Positions 1 to 10,300 of a stretch of 64,000 nt of DNA are shown piece by piece. A model generated the notes under the pieces. That model saw nothing but the letters and a program-made list of their open reading frames with translations. It was not told the DNA's origin and did no database searches. This DNA is from Bicyclus anynana (Eukaryota; Arthropoda; Insecta; Lepidoptera; Nymphalidae). A program made the position numbers and the translations under genes. Numbering within the stretch: position 1 is the stretch's first letter; each line of letters starts with the position of its first letter. The stretch is taken from positions 12,049,971 to 12,113,970 of the forward strand of contig NC_069105.1 in the NCBI RefSeq assembly GCF_947172395.1, read 5' to 3'.

Positions 1-512
1 TAGTTATGAAGACGACGATGTTGATTGGTATAGGTATTTATTCACTTTACTGATCGTAACAATTGTAAAAGGATATAAAATAAAAGGTCAACAAATAGAT
101 GATGCCATGTGGAATGGTGAAACGGTAAAGATGTAATGAATGGGCGAAACAATATATCCACGCATGCGCGGTCGAGGGAATTCTAAATATGAAATGAATC
201 TGGAATGTGAATGTAGATGGCCTAACCTAAAGTGGGCGAACGAAAGAGTTCGTTCGCCACATTAGTATTGTAGTGGTAGATAGTTTGGCTAATGAAAGTA
301 GAGACGGTTATCGCCCGCCAAAAGTAAAAAAAAAAAACATTTAATCAGATTAAAAAACATGCGTTTTCATAATTTGTTTAGATATTTTTTTTGCTTGGGA
401 ATACATTACTAAATATATTTTATGTATTAAACTCAGTTATTCCAATATTTGCACTATAATTCTGAGAATTTCTACTGAGCCTCTCTTAATAGATAAGCTA
501 TGGTTAACGCGA

Positions 513-573
513 CCTAGGACATGAACCCACGACCTGCTGAATGGATGGGATATAGCCCAACCACTGGACAACT
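513..573 (-). repeat. tRNA-like SINE head fragment
   Basis: On the minus strand a Pol III box A-like TGTCCAGTGGTT is followed about 40 bp later by a box B-like GGGTTCATGTCC. It looks like the head of an old SINE rather than a working tRNA because no acceptor stem can be formed. Confidence 0.4.
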
Positions 574-620
574 GGTTAACATTATGAGCGTTAAGTATCA
601 TGTCCAAGTAATTTAAAGCA

Positions 621-722
621 ACGACTCAATAGCTCAACGGCACTGCGGTTGGACTCATCGACGAGGGGTGGTGGTTCAATCCCCGCCCTGTTGGATTCCT
701 AATACAGTCTTTCCCGACTAGT
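621..722 (+). repeat. tRNA-derived SINE head, family 3
   Basis: Box A TAGCTCAACGG and box B GGTTCAATCCC are followed by a short body ending TTTCCCGACTAGTT. The same head and body recur at 42053-42165, so this is a dispersed SINE and not a tRNA gene. Confidence 0.55.
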
Positions 723-1193
723 TAACCTAAAACATAACCTCTGGATCAATGAAACAGTCATTCAAGGTTCGTTTGTTACGAGTATATGTGTTGGTTAGTT
801 GAGGTTAAATTTAATTGACGTTAACCATAAAATTAGGATAATTTTGAGCTAAAATACGACTATTGGAAACTGTCCATATCCATTTAAAGCTACATAATAA
901 ACATAATTATTACGCCAATCAATTTAATGACTACAAATGATATTGGAGCTCTGCAAATAGGTCAGCGAGATAATTTGGGGCGACAATAAAAGTTGGTGTG
1001 TACAAAATGTGATTAAATGCAATGTAATTGACTGGCAAGAAGCCACACAACGCACGATATGACGTCTTCTTCGTGGCCTAATCTTGGATATCGAGATATC
1101 ATCATCAATACATCTACGTACATAAAATATCGTCGCATACAACACATCTATCTATCACCACATCTATAAAGCGAAAGGTACGTAACGATAACT

Positions 1194-1660
1194 TACGGGA
1201 GTATACGGTATACCTGGTATACCGTATCATCATCATCTTCATCATATCAGCCGATGGACGTCCACTGCAGGACATAAGCCTTTTGTAAGGACTTCCAAAC
1301 ATCACGATACTGAGCCACTTGCATCCAGCGAATCCCTGCGACTCGCTTGATGTCGTCAGTCCACCTGGTGGGGGGTCGGCCAACACTGCGCCTACTAGTG
1401 CGGAGTCGCCATTCTAGCACTTTGAGACCCCAACGTCCATCGGCTCTTCGAACTATGTACCCCACCTACGGATCTCCTCATTTCTGATTCGATCACGCAG
1501 AGATACTTCTAACATAGCTCGTTCCATCGCCCGCTGTGTGACTGTGAGCTATCTTATGAGGCTCACAGTTAGCGACCAAGTCTCGGAACCATAGGTCATC
1601 ACTGGCAACCGGTATACCGTATATCGGTGGTATACCGTATATCCCCGTAAAAATGTATAT
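1194..1660. mobile_element. Short inverted-repeat element split by an RTE LINE
   Basis: The outer ends form an inverted repeat: TTACGGGAGTATACGGTATACC on the left against GGTATACCGTATATCCCCGTAA on the right. The inside is filled by an RTE tail. GGTATACCGTAT occurs on both sides of that tail and may be its target-site duplication. Confidence 0.5.
1228..1607 (-). mobile_element. RTE-clade LINE, 3' tail
   Basis: The minus strand encodes the C-terminus typical of lepidopteran RTE reverse transcriptases: a GHIVRRADGRWG-like stretch, then RRSVGRPPTRWTDDIKRVAG, then a W-x-Q-V-A-Q-like segment and an end near LQWTSIG. A (CAT)n tract marks the 3' end. Strongly 5'-truncated and not functional. Confidence 0.8.
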
Positions 1661-1689
1661 GGAGATGATCTTCTTCTTCTTCCTTCTGG

Positions 1690-1945
1690 GCCGTTTCCGC
1701 ACTTGGCTATGTCATTGGTCGTTGTACGTGGATCCTTTGGGGTAGGTTCCCGCTGGATTCACTCCATCCAGCGGAGCTCGCTCCAGAAGCTTAGCAGACC
1801 GCCCAGGTCGCCGATAGCCTCATGGAGTGTCGCTGAGGAGCCAATGTAGGTTGCTCGTTGTTCCGTTACGCCTCTGCAACTGAGCATAACGTGTAGCGGT
1901 GTCTCGTTTTCCTCCATGCGGGCTCTGCACAGAGGACTGCCATAT
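1690..1945 (-). mobile_element. R1/Jockey-type LINE, C-terminal coding remnant
   Basis: The minus strand reads through ETPLHVMLSC, TYIGSSATLHEAIGDLGGLL and FWSELRWME before a stop. This is the usual end of R1-like LINE polyproteins, after the zinc knuckle. A 5'-truncated fossil. Confidence 0.6.
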
Positions 1946-2607
1946 GGAGATGATAATATGATGGATAAATACGGATCTGGTTAAATAACTGGTCTAATAA
2001 AAGTATGTTTCTTGAAGAAGAAGAGAAAAATTTAATCACTCTTCTCGGTTCTTTATTAATTATTATCCCCCAAGTTCAGCGATCAATCGAGTCTAATCTA
2101 TCGAGATGAATATATATTTCATATTTCTTGCTTGAAGTCTCCAGAAAAATCTAAATTGCCGCTATAACACACGCTAAGGTCAGACATCGTATCCTCTAGC
2201 TAAAATGACGGCTCGAGGTGAACTTATTAGAATCCAACAAGCTTTTAATGAACCTCTAATTCGCCAGGTTTTACCTCGACCCTATCTAAGTGCGACAGAC
2301 TAATGTCATGGTCGTATATGTCCAGCATAATTAGAACTTAGCAGCAACGTTCACAGGCAATCAAGTTTGGTTAAAATCACACAGCTCGTGAGCGTGGCAT
2401 TTCTGATTGAACCAAATTAAAGTGTGATTTGGAATGAAAACTGCCTTGTTGAACCAGCTGAAGCTCTGTGTTTTAGAATCATGAGTTCCTGGATTTAAAT
2501 CATCGGTCAGGCTGTTCTACCTCGCTTCGAAGCTAAGCCGTCGCTTCTGAGAACTGTCTACTTGAACCAGCGAAAGCTCTGTGAATCATTTTGCCTCAGA
2601 GCAAGTC

Positions 2608-2778
2608 TTGTATAATCTATAATGATATTATAAGTAATGAAGAGTTTGTTTGTTTGGTTTAACTCGCTAATCTCAGGAACTACTGGTCTACTTTGAAAAA
2701 TTATTTCAATGTTAGATAGCCCATTTATCGACTAAGGCTATAGGTTATATATTATCCCCGCATTCCTACGGGGCAAGC
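2608..2778 (-). repeat. GCTGACGCCGCGCGG-family dispersed repeat, truncated
   Basis: Minus-strand copy of the very common lepidopteran repeat. Its interior (AGCCCATTTATCGA, GGTCCGATTTGAAA-like) and tail near TATAATATTA are recognisable; the GC-rich head is missing here. Confidence 0.6.
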
Positions 2779-4612
2779 CAAAGTGTCTATACAATCATAC
2801 AATAGACCACTATTTATCATGGTTACAGCTTGGTTACAGAATTAAGAGGCGTGGACTAAACAAATTACAACTCTCCGAGTACTGAGAAATATCAGCACTG
2901 ATTGATGAAGCCGTTAGCGAGTCAAGGTTACGGCTGTTATAGGCGAACGTGATGAAATTAATTATGCTCGTGTCTAAATTATTACGTTCAGTTTGGAATT
3001 ACAGTAAAATTTAAATGTAACTATCTGACCAAGCGTCTATGATAACTAGATATCCATATTTGATGAAGACAGTAAGTTTGTCAGTCTATTTTCTTAACGT
3101 AGGTAAGGCAGCCAATTATGGAGTTTTGGGTGTGGAGGATTTGGAAAGACGCGATTACAACTCAACTGCTCAACTAGCAGACTACAGTGGGGGCAGGGTA
3201 CCCCGAACCTGTCAAGCGGCCCGGCTTTGCGCCAAAACCGGACGCAATGCTATTGCATGAGAATCAAGTTATCAACCTTTTACAGTGTTATTTATTTAAA
3301 CAATAAACAATTAAATCCCATTTACATGAAAACCTGATTCTAATATTGTCGCAATAACTACCGTAGATTTTTCTAACCGATTAAATATTTCACTCGCTGA
3401 CATATGTAATAACTTTTTTTAAGAAACAGCCTTTTAATAAGTCAATTATTAAACCAGATCCTTAGTTATACATTATATTACCCTGTCCATACACCTGGGT
3501 GCCCTAGGCCGGCGTTGTGTGGGGCGGTGGTCACCCTTTGTTAGTCTATTTTTCTACCATAGGTAAGGTAGTCTATTGTAGAGTTCGGACTAAGGAGGTT
3601 TTGGAAAATAGTAGGGTTCAAGGGTCCAGACCTTCAACTGCCCAAGTATAAGAATCGTAAAGTGAAATTTATGTGACTATCGCAGAATCGCGGACTGACA
3701 GACGGAAATGGTAAAATTGGTTCCTTGTGGACTACAGAACCCTAAAAAACCAAGCTAAAAGTATATCCAAACAGAAACAGATGTGGGCTAACAAATACAA
3801 AATATTTCAACAAACAGATGTGATTTTAAAAAATGCAAAATATTTCAACACAAATACATTTCCTTTTAAAGTTTCCTCCACAAAGCAAGGTCTCATACAC
3901 GCGGGTTCGGTCTCGTGTGAGATTTGGCAGCTCTCCAGAGATCGGCCTTGATTGCGAGCGAACGATTGCGTGCTTCTTACGTGATCATTGTGGTTAGTGT
4001 ATTATGGTGTCGGGAGTGTATTTTAAGAAATCAAAGATAAACATTTTCTGAGACAACTTTGTAATGTATGTTTACTAAAACTCAGTTTCATTTCCAGTAA
4101 TTTTATGTACAGTAAAACAGAAAACTCAATAGATATTTCTATACTGATGTCTGATGGTTTGGTGAGAGTTTAAAAGCTCATTAAGTCCACGCTGAGAAAA
4201 TTTAAGTCAAAGTCGGGTAGTTACATGATTCACCTCAATAACGCCTAAACGGTAGAATTTGATAAAGAAATAGATAAATTTAAACCTTCATACCACAGAA
4301 AATCAATTACATATATCAAATTCTAAATGAATATCTATTTCTGAACCAACAGAATATATTAAAGCACAAAAGTGCATAAAAATTTACAGTAGCAAAGGAA
4401 TTGCATTGTTGCTTGTGGTTTTTGTTTTATGAATAGGTAACTTCATAAATATGATTAGGCCTGCGCTTGACTACAATCACACCTGATGAAAAGCAGTGAT
4501 GAGGTCTAAGTGAAAAAGTTCTTGCCTAGAATATGCATATTCTCTCTTGCCTTATGAATATTCTATAAGGTGTTAGGTTGGTACTATGAATATAAGGTTT
4601 ACAAGTAATTAA
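2779..4612. other. Non-coding stretch with a duplicated low-copy repeat
   Basis: No gene is supported. Two related stretches, at about 3072-3180 and 3535-3640, share a TAGTCTATTTTCTTACC..AGGTAAGG..TTGGAAA pattern that also recurs at 15240-15345 in intron 6 of the fusion gene, so this is an unnamed dispersed repeat. The rest is AT-rich with no visible signal. Confidence 0.4.
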
Positions 4613-4803
4613 TATCAAGTTAATTTTCCGTGAGTACGAGTAGCTTCACCTTGATGAGACGATAAGACAATTCATGATTTTGGTTAGGTTTAGAAATTTT
4701 TATTACCTGGTAACCCAGTTAGCCACCAGAATCAAGAATTTTCGTAAATGAAAAAGTTGATCGTCCCATCAAGATGAAGCTCACGGATAATTAACTTGAT
4801 AGT
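4613..4803. mobile_element. MITE with about 45-bp imperfect terminal inverted repeats
   Basis: The left end begins TATCAAGTTAATTTTCCGTG and continues to ..CTTGATGAGACGAT. The right end is its reverse complement with few changes (ATCGTCCCATCAAG..CTTGATA). No coding capacity; a non-autonomous DNA transposon about 190 bp long. Confidence 0.7.
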
Positions 4804-5066
4804 AATCACTTGTAAAGTTCCACGGATCCTAGGCTATACGGCTTATTACCTTTTTTCTATAAAATGTATGACTATAACACTTATTACGAGTACCTTAGTA
4901 TCCACAAACAAAGCTAGAAGTTCAGTTAAAGTCTTCCTCGAGTGTGTGTTTAAGCGGTATCGAGTACCGACAGCAAACAAAGTGCGATCTGTATTCAGGT
5001 CGCGTCTCCCAGACGCTGCTTCCTGTTGCTTATCTGTTCCCATTTCCTACGTCGCCGCCTGCTTGT

Positions 5067-5915
5067 CTGAGCGTTGAATCAATTATTTAGTACACCTCGG
5101 TATCTCTTATATATAATACTAGCTAACGCCGCGCGGTTTCACCCGCGTGGTTCCGTTCCCGTAGGGATACGGGGAAAATATATAGCCTATAGCCTTCCTC
5201 GATAAATAAGCTATCCAACAGTGAAGGAATTTTTCAAATCGGACCAGTAGTTCCTGAGATTAGCGCGTTCAATCAAACAACGCTTCAGCTTTATAATATT
5301 AGTATAGATAATAAATATATACAGGGTGCTGGGGAGTATTTCCCATAACTTTCGAATTATATTCTTTACCCAAAATTAATTCAAAATGTTTTAGGAACAT
5401 GTGTTCTAAAATTAATATTTTCGGGGAAAATAATATTTCTTTCGTAAATAAATCTTAAAATTTGTCCCATACGCATCCTTGTCTGAGCGTTGAATCAATT
5501 ATTTAGTACACCTCGGTATCTCTTATCTATAATATAATAAATATATACAGGGTGCTGGGGAGTATTTCCCATAACTCTCGGGTTATATTCTTTACCAAAA
5601 ATTAATTCAAAATGTTTTAATTTAATATTTTCGGGGAAAATAATATTTCTTTCGTAAATAGATCTTAAAATTTGTCCCATACGCATCCTTGTAATTATGA
5701 CGTAGCCAAGCTTTACGTATTTTTAAATGCAAGGAAAGGTAAAGGCGTATATTACATGGATAGTCGGAATTATTTGAATTTCTTTGTATGAAAACATAAA
5801 AAGTTTTTATTTTTTAGTTAAAACAATATTAGTTATGCAATTGGGCTCCTATAAGTGGACTCGTGAAGATCTTGAAGTTATGGGAAATATTCCCGAGCAC
5901 CCTGTATAATATTTA
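5067..5915. mobile_element. TIR element with internal tandem duplication and nested repeat
   Basis: The outer end from 5325 (TACAGGGTGCTGGGGAGTAT) is mirrored at 5877-5910 (ATATTCCCGAGCACCCTGTA), giving 30-bp terminal inverted repeats. A segment of about 60 + 165 bp (5067-5126 plus 5308-5481) is repeated directly at 5480-5692. A GCTGACGCCGCGCGG-type repeat (5127-5308) lies inside the first copy only. Confidence 0.65.
5127..5308 (+). repeat. GCTGACGCCGCGCGG-family dispersed repeat
   Basis: Nearly complete copy from CTAGCTAACGCCGCGCGG to CTTTATAATATTAGTATAG, inserted in the first half of a tandem duplication. Confidence 0.7.
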
Positions 5916-6209
5916 TCTATATTTATTTACCTATAAGAGGACTAGCTGACCATGTGAATTTTGTGCTACACGATTATTAGGGTACAAAACAAAAACAAAA
6001 TATTAATTAGGTATTTTTTTAATTTAATTAGGTAGTTCAACTGCGAAGTTTTGCTTTGCTATGATTTTGCAGGCGGGTCATTTGCTTGTCACACACACTC
6101 AATATAAAATATATCAGGCTATATAGCTATACCTATTTTAATATGAAATTTAGGCACCCTGTTTTGTAAATGAAGGATCGTGAACAATAATTAGTCTGGT
6201 TGACTGGAC

Positions 6210-6352
6210 TATAGCTTGGCAAGTTCGTTCATAACACTCCCGATGGTCCGCGGAGGCCGGTAGGGGTTAGCGATGCCCCGCGCACGACTTCATACCCGCG
6301 CAGTCTTTTTCTATGCCCCGCGCGCACGACTTGACACCCGCGCAATCCCATC
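6210..6352 (+). mobile_element. 188-bp GC-rich MITE, 3'-truncated copy
   Basis: Begins TATAGCTTGGCAAGTTCGTT and CATAACACTCCCGAT like the complete copies at 19828-20015 and 36551-36738. The right inverted repeat is missing. The centre holds repeated CCCCGCGCGCACGAC units. Confidence 0.65.
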
Positions 6353-6961
6353 CATATTTTTGATGCCAAAAATGTTGGTAATGAAACCTGAAACACCTTA
6401 AACCTACCTATAACTATATATATTGAAATAAGCTAGCATTACATTTTCTATTTATAGTTTTCCTTAACGACAAAAATCTAAATTTGTTTAAATATACCTA
6501 CCGCCATGGCGTGGCGCCATCCCAACTTCCTTATTGGCTCAAAACAAACTATTTGAATAAATAAGCCAGAATCGTTCAGCTAACTCGCTTGTGTTAAATG
6601 TAAATATACAAAACAGCAAGTCACATATCAATATTTTTTTTAATCTTCATTAGCTTTCAAATTCTGTTTATATTATAAATACGACAATTTGTATATTTGT
6701 TACCCTACTCTTAATCTAATTGTTGGATTTTGACAATATTTGGACTAAAGACTAAAATGAAGAATTCCCGCATGATAGAGAAAATTACAGATTTAAGTGG
6801 ATTGACGTGATTATAACGAAGAAGTTTGTCTTTTTGACTTTTTAGCTTTCATAGAGTAGGTACCTTGTAATATACTTTATTAAGATTATGATCTAGCCTA
6901 TTTAGTAGTTAAAATTAAACCTAATCTTATAAACAAATTAATTGAAATATCAAAATATACG

Positions 6962-7033
6962 AAGAGAATTTAGAAAATTCTCAGGTTTCCTCACGATGTT
7001 TTTCCTTCACCGTTTGAGACACGTGATATTCGG
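6962..7033 (-). repeat. SINE-1 fragment
   Basis: Body piece of the tRNA-derived SINE-1 (AATTTAGAAAATTCTCAGG to GTTTGAGACACGTGATATT), ending 48 bp before the splice acceptor of the first visible exon of the fusion gene. Confidence 0.7.
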
Positions 7034-7081
7034 CAAGCCTATTTGAAGTAATATTTACAATTACGTTTCATCTTGTTTCAG

Positions 7082-7351
7082 ACAAGTGTTATCTCACATC
7101 AAAAACATCCCCGAGCTGATACTCCTCGGGAGCGAATCCCGCACCATGAGGCGGCTGCCAATATTTTCCCTCATGGTGAAGCATCCTCGAGGAACGTTCC
7201 TCCATCACAACTTCGTCTGCGCCATACTCAACGATGTCTTCGGGATCCAGGCGAGAGGTGGACTCAACAGCAACTTGAGCTACGGGGCTGATATCCTGGG
7301 GATTGATGAGAAGCTTCTCAAGGAGTATGAGAAACTGTTGGATGTGGAAGC
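7082..7351 (+). CDS. Fusion gene exon 1 of those visible (aminotransferase C-lobe)
   Basis: Acceptor CTTGTTTCAG, donor GC|GTGAGT. Encodes QVLSHIKNIPELILLGSE, then RLPIFSLMVKHPRGTFLHHN, then ARGGLNSNLSYGADILGID. The RLPIFS and LHHNFV segments are typical of this aminotransferase subfamily. The GCACAGP stretch normally after RGG is replaced by LNSNLSY. The exon starts inside a split codon, so at least one more exon lies upstream of the window. Confidence 0.85.
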
Positions 7352-10300
7352 GTGAGTATTTTGTATATTGAATCAAAAAGCCATGGTTCCTGCGGAATTT
7401 GCTTATGACGGAATGGATGTTTGTTACTATTTCACGGAAAAGCTACTGAATAGTTTTGGCTAAAAATAAGGTAGATTATACCCTGGCTTAATACATAGGC
7501 TACTCCTATCTCTCAAAAATCCGTGGTTACTACGGGATTTTTGAAGAACTCCATATGGAATGGTAAACCACATTGTAACGTAACGCGTAATGGCGCCACT
7601 CTGTCTGGTTTTTCTTTATCTCAACGGCAGCAAGTTTAAGTTATCACTTGATGATGATATATTGTTTGTTCTTCTATTATCTCATCACCCTGTTGTTGAA
7701 TGGCTAGACTTCTGTGCCAGGGGTTTGCATCAGCATTGGAGCAGCGTGGGTCAATATTGATTAGCGGGCTAGACAGTAATTGCTGTATAGATATTGTTGG
7801 GTAGCACCAACAATTTCCATTAACTTGCTATCCGCAATAAACCAATAAAAGTTCAAGGCTGACTTTACAATATTAGACTTAAAGATTTTAGAGTCAACAT
7901 CTCCTGAAGATGTTTCAGTTTATTTCTGAACCTACTTTAAAGGTTTTTTGCGGGATCTGTGAGGCACTGCCATTTCTGGCTAAATATAACTTTAATTTCC
8001 TTGATTAAAATATCAGTTAAAACCCGTTTGGTACTGAAAAGACCTATTCGTATTCTGATTTTTAAACTATTGCTGAAGTTGATTTAACTTTTGTTATTCT
8101 TATTAAATTGCAGACAAAAAGAAATAGCAAGAGTTCGCAAAATTAGTGTTGTGAAATCACCAGAAATACCAATACACAATGAGCATCTCAGACCGGGCTT
8201 CTGTAGAGTCTCTCTGCCTTTCTTCATGTCAGAGAACGAACTGGCATTCGTCTTGGAAGCCCTCAAAATGGTAGCTACTGAAGGCTGGAAGATATTACCA
8301 CAGTACGTCGTCAATTCGGAAACAGGCCAATGGAAACACCATGCGTGCTCTGTTCTTAGAGATAAGAAATCGTTGTACTCGTTGAGGTTCCATGATGGGC
8401 AGATAACAGCACATGAGAGGCGAATTTCGGGTAAGAATTTTCTTTCAATATTTGGTTTTTGGCTACTATAAATACTTTTATTTACGTATCGTAAGAAGAT
8501 AAATCTGTACGATTGGTACATTTAAGCAAGTAGTATGCAAAGAACAAAACATAGTATGCACATTAGACACACCAATCAACTGCTTGGATTTTTTTCTGCT
8601 AGTGGGTTTCTTTAAAGATAACTCAAAAAATAATGGACTGATTTTGGCAAGTAGGTTTTCCTAAGTTAGTAACATCGTTTTCATAATTAATAGATCAATA
8701 TTTATTATACATACTCGAGAATAATAGAGGTTAATATTATAAGTTATTTGTCAATTTTTTCAGCTGGTATACTTTAGCGTTTTGTTTCATTAAGACTAAA
8801 TTTAACATATGGTATCTTGATGATGGAACTATTGGAGGCAACGTGATTGATGTCTTAAAAGATCTTAACGAAGTTAAGCAAAAATTTAGTCAAATTGGTT
8901 TAGAATTAAATTACTCGAAATGTGAATTATTTTTCACGGAAAGACTGTCGCAAGAACGACAATTACTGGCTTTTGAATTATTTAATAGAATTGTTCCCAA
9001 TATTAAAATAGTTAACAAGCAATCACTTTGCCTACTTGGTGCTCCTCTTTATGACGAAGCCATTCAACCCAATTTGGATCAAAAACTCAAAACATTTTCG
9101 GCTAATACAGACAAATTGGGCTCTCTAAATTCTCACATAGCTTTTTCGATTCTAAAACATTGCCTTTTTGTACCTAAATTAATGTACGTTCTACGTTCTA
9201 GCCCAATTTGGAAATTTCCTGGTCAACTCGAAAATATGGATGCCACCTTACGAATCACACTTGAAAAAATTCTAAATTTGCATTTTGATGATCAGTCTTG
9301 GAACCAAGCTACTTTACCGGTCAAATACGGTGGCATCGGCTTGCGAAAAATTTCTAGTGTTGCTCTTCCGGCTTTTCTTTCCTCTGTGCATAGTATAAAA
9401 GAGCTCAGTTCTCGTATTCTTAATTCCAATTCAGTTTGCATAACCTATGCCACAGAGGCTCTAGAGAGTTGGAAGGTCAGATGTCCCAACGTTGACATCC
9501 CAAAGGAACGTACTACACAAAAACTTTGGGATGCTCCATTGGTTCAGCTGACACATGAAAATTTAGTTCAAAATCTTACAAGTGCTGTAGATAGAGCCAG
9601 GCTTCTAGCATTATCCGAAAAGGAATCTGGGTATTGGCTCCATGCCTTGCCATCGAAAAATCTTGGCACTTTATTAGACAACGAAAGTTTTCGTGTGGCT
9701 CTAGGACTCAGATTGGGTACACCATTGTGTTTAGAGCACAAATGTCCATGTGGGAAAGAGGTGAGTAAATTTGGAATCCACGGGCTTTCATGCCAAAGGA
9801 GTGGCGGTAGGCTATTTCGGCATGGCTCTCTTAATGACATAATAAAAAGGGCTCTTGCCACCATAAATATTCCTGCGCTAATCGAGCCGTTAGGAATCAG
9901 TCGGGATGATGGCAAGAGACCTGATGGATTGACGCTGGTTCCCTGGGAAATGGGGCGGGCCCTAATGTGGGACGCTACATGCGTCGACACATTAGCACCG
10001 TGTCATATCAGGGAGACAGAATCAAGACCGGGAGCTGCAGCAGAAAAAGCTGAAACCGGTAAGTGGCTCAAGTATGCCTCTCTGACAGAGAGTTACATAT
10101 TTGTACCTTTTGCCGTGGAGACCCTTGGGCCATGGAGTCGCAGTGCCAAAAAATTTTTCCGTACTATTTCACCGCGGCTTGTTGCCTCGACTGGTGACAG
10201 AAGGGCTGGCTCATTTTTTGCGCAAAGGATCAGCCTGGCTGTCCAGCGCGGAAATGCAGCCAGTATTCTTGCCACCATTCCACGTGGGCATGATTTGTAT

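Noticed and set aside
1..7081. Search for the upstream PLP-binding exons of the fusion gene
   Set aside because: No frame resembling the aminotransferase N-terminal or Lys-containing segments was found, so they probably lie before the window.
8084..8521. 145-codon minus-strand frame
   Set aside because: It is the antisense of fusion-gene exon 2, whose plus-strand protein matches a known family and has correct splice sites.
9568..9990. 140-codon minus-strand frame
   Set aside because: Antisense shadow of the LINE endonuclease frame.
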